A stretch of 64,000 nucleotides of DNA from Helichrysum umbraculigerum (taxonomy: Eukaryota; Streptophyta; Magnoliopsida; Asterales; Asteraceae), in the NCBI GenBank assembly GCA_949592205.1, contig CATIUR010000001.1, forward strand, positions 13,903,501 to 13,967,500. Reading direction: 5' to 3'. A program made the position numbers and the translations under genes. How positions within the stretch are numbered: position 1 is the first letter of the stretch; the number at the start of each line of letters is the position of its first letter. The notes beneath the pieces are model-generated. The model was not told the DNA's origin, did not search any database, and was given only the letters and a program-made list of their open reading frames with translations. Positions 1 through 12,824 of the stretch are shown here, piece by piece.

Positions 1-300
1 TCTCAGGTAACCCATAGCAGTAGGACGCTTTTGGATAGCGTAGCTCGAGTCGCATTGCTTTCAAACCTAAAGGATTTAGATTGCATTTTACGATAGTTAG
101 TAGTTACGTAATTTACACATTTAATGCGAACTCCAATGTTTTGTACAACGGTTGTAAACAAATTGAATTTATGGTATGTAATATTTTCAAACGTCTTATA
201 TAGAGGTCGTTTGCTTTAATCTTGTGTTGTGATATTTGATTTGGTCGGCGCCCCCATGACACCTCATGTTTCCGCTGTCACGTGTTTTGGGGGTGCGACA
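1..300 (+). repeat. LTR of the tandem array, 3' part only
   Basis: The window opens inside an LTR. This stretch matches the last 300 bp of the next LTR (3363-3662) almost base for base and ends GGGGGTGCGACA directly before a primer-binding site. Confidence 0.9.
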
Positions 301-705
301 GATTGGTATCTGAGCCTAAAGTTATAGCGAACTAGGATTGCATTAGTGACCTAGACTATAACCATTAGGTTAGTATTTCTTGTTTGTTATGACTGGTTCA
401 GCGATTGCATCATTTGAATTTAATTTTACATAGCCTGATCATAAATGTACAATTAAAGGAGATTCGATGCAAGACCTGAAATCGTTATAATGAACGAGAA
501 TACAATAGTAGACGTGAACCGAGGATAGAACGGGACCAACCCTTATACGTGTTTATGTGATAGGTTATTGTATTTATATATATATATATATATATAACCT
601 TAACCTTTCGTATACTAAACTCTTTGCCACTCTACATGGCAACTACTCCCACAAACTATGACTACGAGTAAATTTCGGGACGAAATTCTCCTAACAGGGG
701 GAGAA
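301..705 (+). mobile_element. Mini-internal region 1 (PBS plus PPT only)
   Basis: 405 bp between two LTRs. It starts GATTGGTATCTGAGCC (primer-binding site for initiator Met tRNA), has a (TA)n run near 575-596, and ends in AACAGGGGGAGAA, the polypurine tract. The text AATTTCGGGACGAAATTCTC just before the tract is the usual end of pol in Tekay-like elements, so gag and most of pol were deleted while both priming sites were kept. No coding capacity. Confidence 0.88.
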
Positions 706-2333
706 TGTGACACCCGGCGATTTAGGGTTATTGATTAACCTGCTAGAAACCCAAATTACGTGTGTTTAGTTTAGTATTAGGCTAAATACTTGCAATTACT
801 TGTAACTACTTGTATATTTATGTGATTATACACTCCCGTAATTGTTTTATATTACGCTTACGTAATTAGTTGTAATTACGCGAAACAACCGGACGGAGTC
901 CGACAAAACTATACGACATTGGTGAAAAACTTTCCATAAATAAATTTAATCTGTTTTTAGAAGTTATTTATTATTTATTATTATTTTGTTAAAATAATAC
1001 GCGAAAAACCTAGACGTTCGATTAAAACGTCTCAAACGCTGCTAAAACGCGCGAATTTAATTCGGCAACCAAACGAAAGTCAAAAATTAATTTGACAACT
1101 TAAATTAAGTATTTTAAATAATACTTCAATGAAAAATTACCCAAATTATATCGTTAATTAAAACGACTCAAAATAACGTTAAGCGATTTAACGTTTAAAC
1201 CCGGATAACGAACAAACGAACACAGTACGCGAATACAGTGTAAAGCTTAAATTAAAAACACAAAACCCACCATGGGGGAACCACAAAAACCATCCCATGT
1301 GGTCACCACCCACATGAGCCACTAAGATTTCATGGAAATACTAATCATGATGATTCCCCCCTCCCACCATTTGAATTACATGCATCCATTTCACTCTTAC
1401 ACTCCAACCAATTTCCTCTCCCTCTCAAACTCTCTCTAAAACTTCCATTTCCAGATTTTTAACATCACCACATCTCCACCTAACACCCACCACACAACCA
1501 TCATAAACCACCACTCAAATCTTTCACTTTTTAGCAAGAACTTTCAAGGAAAAGGAGCAACAAGAACCTCTCATCATCAAGTTGTCATTTTATCTTCAAA
1601 ATAACATTGTAAGAACACTAAACTACTTCTAATATTACTGATTTTGATGTTATTTGAATCAACCAACAAGATTATGTCCAAAATATATGTTAAAATACGT
1701 TTTCTATACATTTATACACAAAGATACATAATATGTCTACAAAAACACAGCTCACTAAAAACGTCATATCTTGAGTTCTAGGAGTAGTTAGAAGATGCAT
1801 TTTTTTTTCAAAATTGCGTATTTAAAAGATCTATAACTTTCATGTTTTACGTTTTTCCCAGATCCGTACAAGTTTTTCTCTATAATCTGATTTGTAGGAC
1901 TGATCTGTATGAAATCAGAATCTGAGATAGGAACTTTTGTGCATTTTATTTACCCACTTAGATGACCCTTGCAATGGTTAGAAAAATTATGTTAGACACA
2001 AGAAAATATAGGATTAATGAGTAATTCTTGTGAGAACTGATTTTGACCAGAAAGTGTAGAAAATAATTGGTGAAACAAACCGACAAAACCGAAACAACCC
2101 TCTTTTGGGACTGATTTTGTACCAAGTGTAAAACCGACACTTCGGACCGACTATAAAGTGTACCAACAGTTTTTTAAGGCTTAATAAACTATTTTAAGAC
2201 TTGGGTAAAAATTTCGGGTCAAACCGAGAAGGTTTGACCAAGTCAACAAAAGCGGCTCGGTTTCTAAAAATGACAAAACTTATTATTTTTGGATTGTAAC
2301 AACGAAAATGGGTTTGGGTGACTAAATAAATGA

Positions 2334-2442
2334 CTTTGACCATCTTTGACTCAGTTTGACCAACTTTGACCAGGTTGACCAACTTTGACCAGCTTTGACT
2401 AGTTTGACCAGCTTTGACCAATGAGTTGACCAACTTTGACCT
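2334..2442 (+). promoter_or_regulatory. W-box cluster in LTR 1
   Basis: Eleven copies of TTGACC or TTGACT lie in about 110 bp, mostly as TTTGACCA(A/G)C. TTGAC(C/T) is the W-box bound by plant WRKY factors, which respond to wounding and pathogens. The cluster ends about 55 bp before TATAAATGG at 2498. The motifs are seen directly; WRKY control is inferred. Confidence 0.65.
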
Positions 2443-2497
2443 ACGGTTTGAGGTTTTTACGAACTAAATAATTTGTTAGCAACACATGATATATACT

Positions 2498-2506
2498 TAT
2501 AAATGG
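2498..2506 (+). promoter_or_regulatory. Candidate TATA box of LTR 1
   Basis: TATAAATGG just downstream of the W-box cluster. The same word recurs at 5859-5867 and at the matching place in LTRs 3 and 4. It is the best candidate for the U3 promoter; no transcript evidence. Confidence 0.5.
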
Positions 2507-2665
2507 TATACAACAAAACAAACTTAATAATAATGTCTAAACGAATTATTATTACAAATTTTCACCAACGAGTCGTACGCGTTTTTGATAAACAAACTTG
2601 AACAACTTATTTGGACATAACTAGTTGAGTGGACAACTGGCATGGATAGTCATTAATATATCAAT

Positions 2666-2701
2666 TTACTTACTTACTTACTTACTAACTTACTTACTTA
2701 C
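2666..2701 (+). repeat. (TTAC)9 microsatellite in LTR 1
   Basis: Nine TTAC units with one TAAC variant. The matching tract has 17, 10 and 10 units in the next LTRs, which accounts for almost all of their length differences. Confidence 0.95.
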
Positions 2702-3662
2702 AACCTTACGCGATTACAACGCTCAAAGGTTACAGGGTTCGGAGAACCAACGCACGGAATTACATCCGCTACACTCGATTACTTACACACATTACTTGCT
2801 TATTTGACTATTTTCTTGCTACTTGCTAAACTCAGGTGAGTTTCATAGCCCCTGTTTACTTGTTTTAAATTGTTTTGGGGGAGAATACATACTACAACTA
2901 CTTTACACAAATGCTTTTACTTGAACACATGTACAGACTTGCTATTTTACAGACTTACAGACTATTGATATACTGATTTGCATGAGTTACGATTAATCCA
3001 CTGAAGGCCTCTGAATCATAGTTGTTAATTACCGACTTAAGCGCGAGTTTTAGTAAATGGATCCATTTGGGACTGACCATCCCCGCCCGGGTTAGCACGC
3101 ACTACCACGAATCGTACTATATAAACGGGCGTTTCTTACTCGTTTCACATGAGTGTTTTTGGATTAGCACTCACGGGGGCAAATTTCGAGTACTTAAATG
3201 TACTTTACAGACGTGTTAAGCTTCGACTATGATGCTCATGACAATTGTATATTCACTACATTGCACTCGTGCAATATTTTAACTTGATTGTGTTCACAAC
3301 TGTTTATTTACTGCAAACCTATGAACTCACAAACTTTATGTTTACCCTTTTAGTATGTATTTCTCAGGTAACCCATAGCAGTAGGACGCTTTTGGATTGC
3401 ATAGATCGAGTCGCATTGCTTTCAAACCTAAAGGAATATAGATTGCATTTTACGATAGTTAGTAGTTACGTAATTTACACATTTAATGCGAACTCCAATG
3501 TTTTGTACAACGGTTCTAAACAAATTGAATTTATGGTATGTAATATTTTCAAACGTCTTTTATAGAGGTCGTTTGCTTTAATCTTGTGTTGTGATATTTG
3601 ATTTGGTCGGCGCCCCCATGACACCTCATGTTTCCGCTGCCACGTGTTTTGGGGGTGCGACA

Positions 3663-4065
3663 GATTGGTATCTGAGCCTAAAGTTATAGCGAACTAGGAT
3701 TGCATTAGTGACCTAGACTATAACCATTAGGTTAGTATTTCTTGTTTGTTATGACTGGTTCAGCGATTGCATCATTTGAATTTAATTTTACATAGCCTGA
3801 TCAACTATGTACAATTAAAGGAGATTCGATGCAAGACCTGAAATTGTTATAATGAACGAGAATACAATAGTAGACGTGAACCGAGGATAGAACGGGACCA
3901 ACCCTTATACGTGTTTATGTGCTAGGTTATTGTATTTATATATATATATATATATAACCTTAACCTTTCGTATACTAAACTCTTTGCCACTCTACATGGC
4001 AACTACTCCCACAAACTATGACTACGAGCAAATTTCGGGACGAAATTCTCCTAACAGGGGGAGAA
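3663..4065 (+). mobile_element. Mini-internal region 2
   Basis: 403 bp with the same content as region 301-705: PBS at the left end, (TA)n, and polypurine tract at the right end. The same internal deletion is shared by all units, so it predates the amplification. Confidence 0.88.
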
Positions 4066-5694
4066 TGTGACACCCGGCGATTTAGGGTTATTGATTAACC
4101 TGCTAGAAACCCAAATTACGTGTGTTGAGTTTAGTATTAGGCTAAATACTTGCAATTACTTGTAGCTACTTGTATATTTATGTGATTATACACTCCCGTA
4201 ATTGTTTTATATTACGCTTACGTAATTAGTTGTAATTACGCGAAACAACCGGACGGAGTCCGACAAAACTATACGACGTTGGTGAAAAACTTTCCATAAA
4301 TAACTTTAATCTGTTTTTAGAAGTTATTTATTATTTATTATTATTTTGTTAAAATAATACGCGAAAAACCTAGACGTTTCGATTAAAACGTCTCAAACGC
4401 TGCTAAAACGCGCGAATTTAATTCGGCAACCAAACGAAAGTCAAATAGTAATTTGACAACTTAAATTAAGTATTTTAAATAATACTTCAATGAAAAATTA
4501 CCCAAATTATATCGTTAATTAAAACGACTCAAAATAACGTTAAGCGATTAAACGTTTAAACCCGGATAACGAACAAACGAACACAGTACGCGAATACAGT
4601 GTAAAGCTTAAATTAAAAACACAAAACCCACCATGGGGGAACCACAAAAACCATCCCATGTGGTCACCACCCACATGAGCCACTAAGATTTCATGCAAAT
4701 ACTAATCATGATGATTCCCCCCTCCCACCATTTGAATTACATGCACCCATTTCACTCTTACACTCCAACCAATTTCCTCTCCCTCTCAAACTCTCTCTAA
4801 CACTTCCATTTCCAGATTTTTAACATCACCACATCTCCACCTAACACCCACCACACAACCATCATAAACCACCACTCAAATCTTTCACTTTTTAGCAAGA
4901 ACTTTCAAGGAAAAGGAGCAACAAGAACCTCTCATCATCAAGTTGTCATTTTATCTTCAAAATAACATTGTAAGAACACTAAACTACTTCTAATATTACT
5001 GATTTTGATGTTATTTGAATCAACCAACAAGATTATGTCCAAAATATATGTTAAAATACGTTTTCTATACATTTATACACAAAGATACATAATATGTCTA
5101 CAAAAACACAGCTCACTAAAAACGTCATATCTTGAGTTCTAGGAGTAGTTAGAAGATGCATTTTTTTTTCAAAATTGCGTATTTAAAAGATCTATAACTT
5201 TCATGTTTTACGTTTTTCCCAGATCCGTACAAGTTTTTCTCTATAATCTGATTTGTAGGACTGATCTGTATGAAATCAGAATCTGAGATAGGAACTTTTG
5301 TGCATTTTATTTACCCACTTAGATGACCCTTGTAATGGTTAGAAAAATTATGTTAGACACAAGAAAATAGAGGATTAATGAGTAATTCTTGTGAGAACTG
5401 ATTTTGACCAGAAAGTGTAGAAAATAATTGGTGAAACAAACCGACAAAACCGAAACAACCCTCTTTTGGGACTGATTTTGTACCAAGTGTAAAACCGACA
5501 CTTCGGACCGACTATAAAGTGTACCAACAGTTTTTTAAGGCTTAATAAACTATTTTAAGACTTGGGTAAAAATTTCGGGTCAAACCGAGAAGGTTTGACC
5601 AAGTCAACAAAAGCGGCTCGGTTTCTAAAAATGACAAAACTTATTATTTTTGGATTGTAACAACGAAAATGGGTTTGGGTGACTAAATAAATGA

Positions 5695-5803
5695 CTTTGA
5701 CCAGCTTTGACTCAGTTTGACCAACTTTGACCAGGTTGACCAACTTTGACCAGCTTTGACTAGTTTGACCAGCTTTGACCAACGAGTTGACCAACTTTGA
5801 CCT
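5695..5803 (+). promoter_or_regulatory. W-box cluster in LTR 2
   Basis: Same 11-member TTGAC(C/T) cluster as in LTR 1, followed by TATAAATGG at 5859-5867. Confidence 0.65.
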
Positions 5804-6025
5804 ACGGTTTGAGGTTTTTACGAACTAAATAATTTGTTAGCAACACATGATATATACTTATAAATGGTATACAACAAAACAAACTTAATAATAATGTCTA
5901 AACGAATAATTATTACAAATTTTCACCAACGGGTCGTACGCGTTTTTGATAAACAAACTTGAACAACTTATTTGGACATAACTAGTTGAGTGGACAACTG
6001 GCATGGATAGTCATTAATATATCCA

Positions 6026-6026
<1 letters not shown>

Positions 6027-6094
<68 letters not shown>
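6027..6094 (+). repeat. (TTAC)17 microsatellite in LTR 2
   Basis: 68 bp of uninterrupted TTAC, the longest of the four tracts in the array. Confidence 0.97.
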
Positions 6095-6096
<2 letters not shown>

Positions 6097-7054
6097 CCTT
6101 ACGCGATTACAACGCTCAAAGGTTACAGGTTTCGGAGAACCAACGCACGGAATTACATCCGCTACACTCGATTACTTACACACATTACTTGCTTATTTGA
6201 CTATTTTCTTGCTACTTGCTAAACTCAGGTGAGTTTCATAGCCCCTGTTTACTTGTTTTAAATTGTTTTGGGGGAGAATACATACTACAACTACTTTACA
6301 CAACTGCTTTTACTTGAACACATGTACAGACTTGCTATTTTACAGACTTACAGACTATTGATATACTGATTTGCATGAGTTACGATTAATCCACTGAAGG
6401 CCTCTGAATCATAGTTGTTAATTACCGACTTAAGCGCGAGTTTTAGTAAATGGATCCATTTGGGACTGACCATCCCCGCCCGGGGTAGCACGCATTACCA
6501 CGAATCGTACTATATAAACGGGCGTTTCTTACTCGTTTCACATGAGTGTTTTTGGATTAGCACTCACGGGCGCAAATTTCGAGTACTTAATTGTACTTTA
6601 CAAACGTGTTAAGCTTCGACTATGATGCTTATGACAATTGTATATTCACTACATTGCATTCGTGCAATATTTTAACTTGATTGTGTTCACAACTGTTTAT
6701 TTACTGCAAACCTATGAACTCACCAACTTTATGTTTACCCTTTTAGTATGTATTTCTCAGGTAACCCATAGCAGTAGGACGCTTTTGGATAGCGTAGCTC
6801 GAGTCGCATTGCTTTCAAACCTAAAGGATTTAGATTGCATTATACGATAGTTAGTAGTTACGTAATTTACACATTTAATGCGAACTCCAATGTTTTGTAC
6901 AACGGTTGTAAACAAATTGAATTTATGGTATGTAATATTTTCAAACGTCTTATATAGAGGTCGTTTGCTTTAATCTTGTGTTGTGATATTTGATTTGGTC
7001 GGCGCCCCCATGACACCTCATGTTTCCGCTGCCACGTGTTTTGGGGGTGCGACA

Positions 7055-7455
7055 GATTGGTATCTGAGCCTAAAGTTATAGCGAACTAGGATTGCGTTAG
7101 TGACCTAGACTATAACCATTAGGTTAGTATTTCTTGTTTGTTATGACTGGTTCAGCGATTGCATCATTTGAATTTAATTTTACATAGCCTGATTAACTAT
7201 GTACAATTAAAGGAGATTCGATGCAAGACCTGAAATTGTTATAATGAACGAGAATACAATAGTAGACGTGAACCGAGGATAGAATGGGACCAACCCTTAT
7301 ACGTGTTTATGTGCTAGGTTATTGTATTTATATATATATATATATAACCTTAACCTTTCGTATACTAAACTCTTTGCCACTCTACATGGCAACTACTCCC
7401 ACAAACTATGACTACGAGCAAATTTCGGGACGAAATTCTCCTAACAGGGGGAGAA
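7055..7455 (+). mobile_element. Mini-internal region 3
   Basis: 401 bp; PBS, shortened (TA)n and polypurine tract as in the other units. Confidence 0.88.
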
Positions 7456-9416
7456 TGTGACACCCGGCGATTTAGGGTTATTGATTAACCTGCTAGAAAC
7501 CCAAATTACGTGTGTTTAGTTTAGTATTAGGCTAAATACTTGCAATTACTTGTAACTACTTGTATATTTATGTGATTATACACTCCCGTAATTGTTTTAT
7601 ATTACGCTTACGTAATTAGTTGTAATTACGCGAAACAACCGGACGGAGTCCGACAAAACTATACGACATTGGTGAAAAACTTTCCATAAATAACTTTAAT
7701 CTGTTTTTAGAAGTTATTTATTATTTATTATTATTTTGTTAAAATAATACGCGAAAAACCTAGACGTTTCGATTAAAACGTCTCAAAAGCTGCTAAAACG
7801 TGCGAATTTAATTCGGCAACCAAACGAAAGTCAAAAATTAATTTGACAACTTAAATTAAGTATTTTAAATAATACTTCAATGAAAAATTACCCAAATTAT
7901 ATCGTTAATTAAAACGACTCAAAATAACGTTAAGTGATTTAACGTTTAAACCCGGATAACGAACAAACGAACACAGTACGCGAATACAGTGTAAAGCTTA
8001 AATTAAAAACACAAAACCCACCATGGGGGAACCACAAAAACCATCCCATGTGGTCACCACCCACATGAGCCACTAAGATTTCATGCAAATACTAATCATG
8101 ATGATTCCCCCCTCCCACCATTTGAATTACATGCACCCATTTCACTCTTACACTCCAACCAATTTCCTCTCCCTCTCAAACTCTCTCTAACACTTCCATT
8201 TCCAGATTTTTAACATCACCACATCTCCACCTAACACCCACCACACAACCATCATAAACCACCACTCAAATCTTTCACTTTTTAGCAAGAACTTTCAAGG
8301 AAAAGGAGCAACAAGAACCTCTCATCATCAAGTTGTCATTTTATCTTCAAAATAACATTGTAAGAACACTAAACTACTTCTAATATTACTGATTTTGATG
8401 TTATTTGAATCAACCAACAAGATTATGTCCAAAATATATGTTAAAATACGTTTTCTATACATTTATACACAAAGATACATAATATGTCTACAAAAACACA
8501 GCTCACTAAAAATGTCATATCTTGAGTTCTAGGAGTAGTTAGAAGATGCATTTTTTTTTTCAAATTTGCGTATTTAAAAGATCTATAACTTTCATGTTTT
8601 ACGTTTTTCCCAGATCCGTACAAGTTTTTCTCTATAATCTGATTTGTAGGACTGATCTGTATGAAATCAGAATCTGAGATAGGAACTTTTGTGCATTTTA
8701 TTTACCCACTTAGATGACCCTTGTAATGGTTAGAAAAATTATGTTAGACACAAGAAAATAGAGGATTAATGAGTAATTCTTGTGAGAACTGATTTTGACC
8801 AGAAAGTGTAGAAAATAATTGGTGAAACAAACCGACAAAACCGAAACAACCCTCTTTTGGGACTGATTTTGTACCAAGTGTAAAACCGACACTTCGGACC
8901 GACTATAAAGTGTACCAACAGTTTTTTAAGGCTTAATAAACTATTTTAAGACTTGGGTAAAAATTTCGGGTCAAACCGAGAAGGTTTGACCAAGTCAACA
9001 AAAGCGGCTTGGTTTCTAAAAATGACAAAACTTATTATTTTTGGATTGTAACAACGAAAATGGGTTTGGGTGACTAAATAAATGACTTTGACCAGCTTTG
9101 ACTCAGTTTGACCAACTTTGACCAGGTTGACCAACTTTGACCAGCTTTGACTAGTTTGACCAGCTTTGACCAACGAGTTGACCAACTTTGACCTACGGTT
9201 TGAGGTTTTTACGAACTAAATAATTTGTTAGCAACACATGATATATACTTATAAATGGTATACAACAAAACAAACTTAATAATAATGTCTAAACGAATTA
9301 TTATTACAAATTTTCACCAACGGGTCGTACGCGTTTTTGATAAACAAACTTGAACAACTTATTTGGACATAACTAGTTGAGTGGACAACTGGCATGGATA
9401 GTCATTAATATATCCA

Positions 9417-9459
<43 letters not shown>

Positions 9460-10417
9460 CCTTACGCGATTACAACGCTCAAAGGTTACAGGGTTCGGAG
9501 AACCAACGCACGGAATTACATCCGCTACACTCGATTACTTACACACATTACTTGCTTATTTGACTATTTTCTTGCTACTTGCTAAACTCAGGTGAGTTTC
9601 ATAGCCCCTGTTTACTTGTTTTAAATTGTTTTGGGGGAGAATACATACTACAACTACTTTACACAACTGCTTTTACTTGAACACATGTACAGACTTGCTA
9701 TTTTACAGACTTACAGACTATTGATATACTGATTTGCATGAGTTACGATTAATCCACTGAAGGCCTCTGAATCATAGTTGTTAATTACCGACTTAAGCGC
9801 GAGTTTTAGTAAATGGATCCATTTGGGACTGACCATCCCCGCCCGGGGTAGCACGCACTACCACGAATCGTACTATATAAACGGGCGTTTCTTACTCGTT
9901 TCACATGCGTGTTTTTAGATTAGCACTCACGGGCGCAAATTTCGAGTACTTAATTGTACTTTACAAACGTGTTAAGCTTCGACTATGATGCTTATGACAA
10001 TTGTATATTCACTACATTGCATTCGTGCAATATTTTAACTTGATTGTGTTCACAACTGTTTATTTACTGCAAACCTATGAACTCACCAACTTTATGTTTA
10101 CCCTTTTAGTATGTATTTCTCAGGTAACCCATAGCAGTAGGACGCTTTTGGATAGCGTAGCTCGAGTCGCATTGCTTTCAAACCTAAAGGATTTAGATTG
10201 CATTTTACGATAGTTAGTAGTTACGTAATTTACACATTTAATGCGAACTCCAATGTTTTGTACAACGGTTGTAAACAAATTGAATTTATGGTATGTAATA
10301 TTTTCAAACGTCTTATATAGAGGTCGTTTGCTTTAATCTTGTGTTGTGATATTTGATTTGGTCGGCGCCCCCATGACACCTCATGTTTCCGCTGCCACGT
10401 GTTTTGGGGGTGCGACA
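7456..10417 (+). repeat. LTR 3 of the tandem array (2962 bp)
   Basis: Same ends and order. The TTAC tract has 10 units (9418-9457). It shares with LTR 4 small variants absent from LTRs 1 and 2, such as a longer T run near 8550, so units 3 and 4 are probably closest relatives. Confidence 0.9.
9086..9194 (+). promoter_or_regulatory. W-box cluster in LTR 3
   Basis: Same 11-member cluster of TTGAC(C/T), followed by TATAAATGG about 55 bp on. Confidence 0.65.
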
Positions 10418-10820
10418 GATTGGTATCTGAGCCTAAAGTTATAGCGAACTAGGATTGCATTAGTGACCTAGACTATAACCATTAGGTTAGTATTTCTTGT
10501 TTGTTATGACTGGTTCAGCGATTGCATCATTTGAATTTAATTTTACATAGCCTGATCAACTATGTACAATTAAAGGAGATTCGATGCAAGACCTGAAATT
10601 GTTATAATGAACGAGAATACAATAGTAGACGTGAACCGAGGATAGAACGGGACCAACCCTTATACGTGTTTATGTGCTAGGTTATTGTATTTATATATAT
10701 ATATATATATAACCTTAACCTTTCGTATACTAAACTCTTTGCCACTCTACATGGCAACTACTCCCACAAACTATGACTACGAGCAAATTTCGGGACGAAA
10801 TTCTCCTAACAGGGGGAGAA
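10418..10820 (+). mobile_element. Mini-internal region 4
   Basis: 403 bp; PBS, (TA)n and polypurine tract as in the other units. Confidence 0.88.
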
Positions 10821-12781
10821 TGTGACACCCGGCGATTTAGGGTTATTGATTAACCTGCTAGAAACCCAAATTACGTGTGTTTAGTTTAGTATTAGGCTAA
10901 ATACTTGCAATTACTTGTAACTACTTGTATATTTATGTGATTATACACTCCCGTAATTGTTTTATATTACGCTTACGTAATTAGTTGTAATTACGCGAAA
11001 CAACCGGACGGAGTCCGACTAAACTATACGACATTGGTGAAAAACTTTCCATAAATAACTTTAATCTGTTTTTAGAAGTTATTTATTATTTATTATTATT
11101 TTGTTAAAATAATACGCGAAAAACCTAGACGTTTCGATTAAAACGTCTCAAAAGCTGCTAAAATGCGCGAATTTAATTCGGCAACCAAACGAAAGTCAAA
11201 AATTAATTTGACAACTTAAATTAAGTATTTTAAATAATACTTCAATGAAAAATTACCCAAATTATATCGTTAATTAAAACGACTCAAAATAACGTTAAGT
11301 GATTTAACGTTTAAACCCGGATAACGAACAAACGAACACAGTACGCGAATACAGTGTAAAGCTTAAATTAAAAACACAAAACCCACCATGGGGGAACCAC
11401 AAAAACCATCCCATGTGGTCACCACCCACATGAGCCACTAAGATTTCATGCAAATACTAATCATGATGATTCCCCCCTCCCACCATTTGAATTACATGCA
11501 CCCATTTCACTCTTACACTCCAACCAATTTCCTCTCCCTCTCAAACTCTCTCTAACACTTCCATTTCCAGATTTTTAACATCACCACATCTCCACCTAAC
11601 ACCCACCACACAACCATCATAAACCACCACTCAAATCTTTCACTTTTTAGCAAGAACTTTCAAGGAAAAGGAGCAACAAGAACCTCTCATCATCAAGTTG
11701 TCATTTTATCTTCAAAATAACATTGTAAGAACACTAAACTACTTCTAATATTACTGATTTTGATGTTATTTGAATCAACCAACAAGATTATGTCCAAAAT
11801 ATATGTTAAAATACGTTTTCTATACATTTATACACAAAGATACATAATATGTCTACAAAAACACAGCTCACTAAAAACGTCATATCTTGAGTTCTAGGAG
11901 TAGTTAGAAGATGCATTTTTTTTTTCAAATTTGCATATTTAAAAGATCTATAACTTTCATGTTTTACGTTTTTCCCAGATCCGTACAAGTTTTTCTCTAT
12001 AATCTGATTTGTAGGACTGATCTGTATGAAATCAGAATCTGAGATAGGAACTTTTGTGCATTTTATTTACCCACTTAGTTGACCCTTGTAATGGTTAGAA
12101 AAATTATGTTAGACAAAAGAAAATAGAGGATTAATGAGTAATTCTTGTGAGAACTGATTTTGACCAGAAAGTGTAGAAAATAATTGGTGAAACAAACCGA
12201 CAAAACCGAAACAACCCTCTTTTGGGACTGATTTTGTACCAAGTGTAAAACCGACACTTCGGACCGACTATAAAGTGTACCAACAGTTTTTTAAGGCTTA
12301 ATAAACTATTTTAAGACTTGGGTAAAAATTTCGGGTCAAACCGAGAAGGTTTGACCAAGTCAACAAAAGCGGCTCGGTTTCTAAAAATGACAAAACTTAT
12401 TATTTTTGGATTGTAACAACGAAAATGGGTTTGGGTGACTAAATAAATGACTTTGACCAGCTTTGACTCAGTTTGACCAACTTTGACCAGGTTGACCAAC
12501 TTTGACCAGCTTTGACTAGTTTGACCAGCTTTGACCAACGAGTTGACCAACTTTGACCTACGGTTTGAGGTTTTTACGAACTAAATAATTTGTTAGCAAC
12601 ACATGATATATACTTATAAATGGTATACAACAAAACAAACTTAATAATAATGTCTAAACGAATTATTATTACAAATTTTCACCAACGAGTCGTACGCGTT
12701 TTTGATAAACAAACTTGAACAACTTATTTGGACATAACTAGTTGAGTGGACAACTGGCATGGATAGTCATTAATATATCCA

Positions 12782-12824
<43 letters not shown>

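Larger units (their letters stand above)
706..3662 (+). repeat. LTR 1 of the tandem array (2957 bp)
   Basis: TGTGACACCC to GTGCGACA. Holds a CT-rich leader-like stretch (about 1380-1560), an 11-member W-box cluster, a TATAAATGG box, a (TTAC)9 microsatellite at 2666-2701 and a GC-rich block near 3085 (CCCCGCCCGGG). The small reading frames in it have no family resemblance and recur only because the LTR recurs. Confidence 0.9.
4066..7054 (+). repeat. LTR 2 of the tandem array (2989 bp)
   Basis: Same ends and order as LTR 1; 32 bp longer because the TTAC tract at 6027-6094 has 17 units. Differs from LTR 1 by scattered single-base changes only. Confidence 0.9.

Noticed and set aside
1958..12257. 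Recurring 60- and 79-residue frames on the minus strand in each array unit
   Set aside because: They recur only because the LTR recurs; one is a translation of the W-box cluster. No family features.
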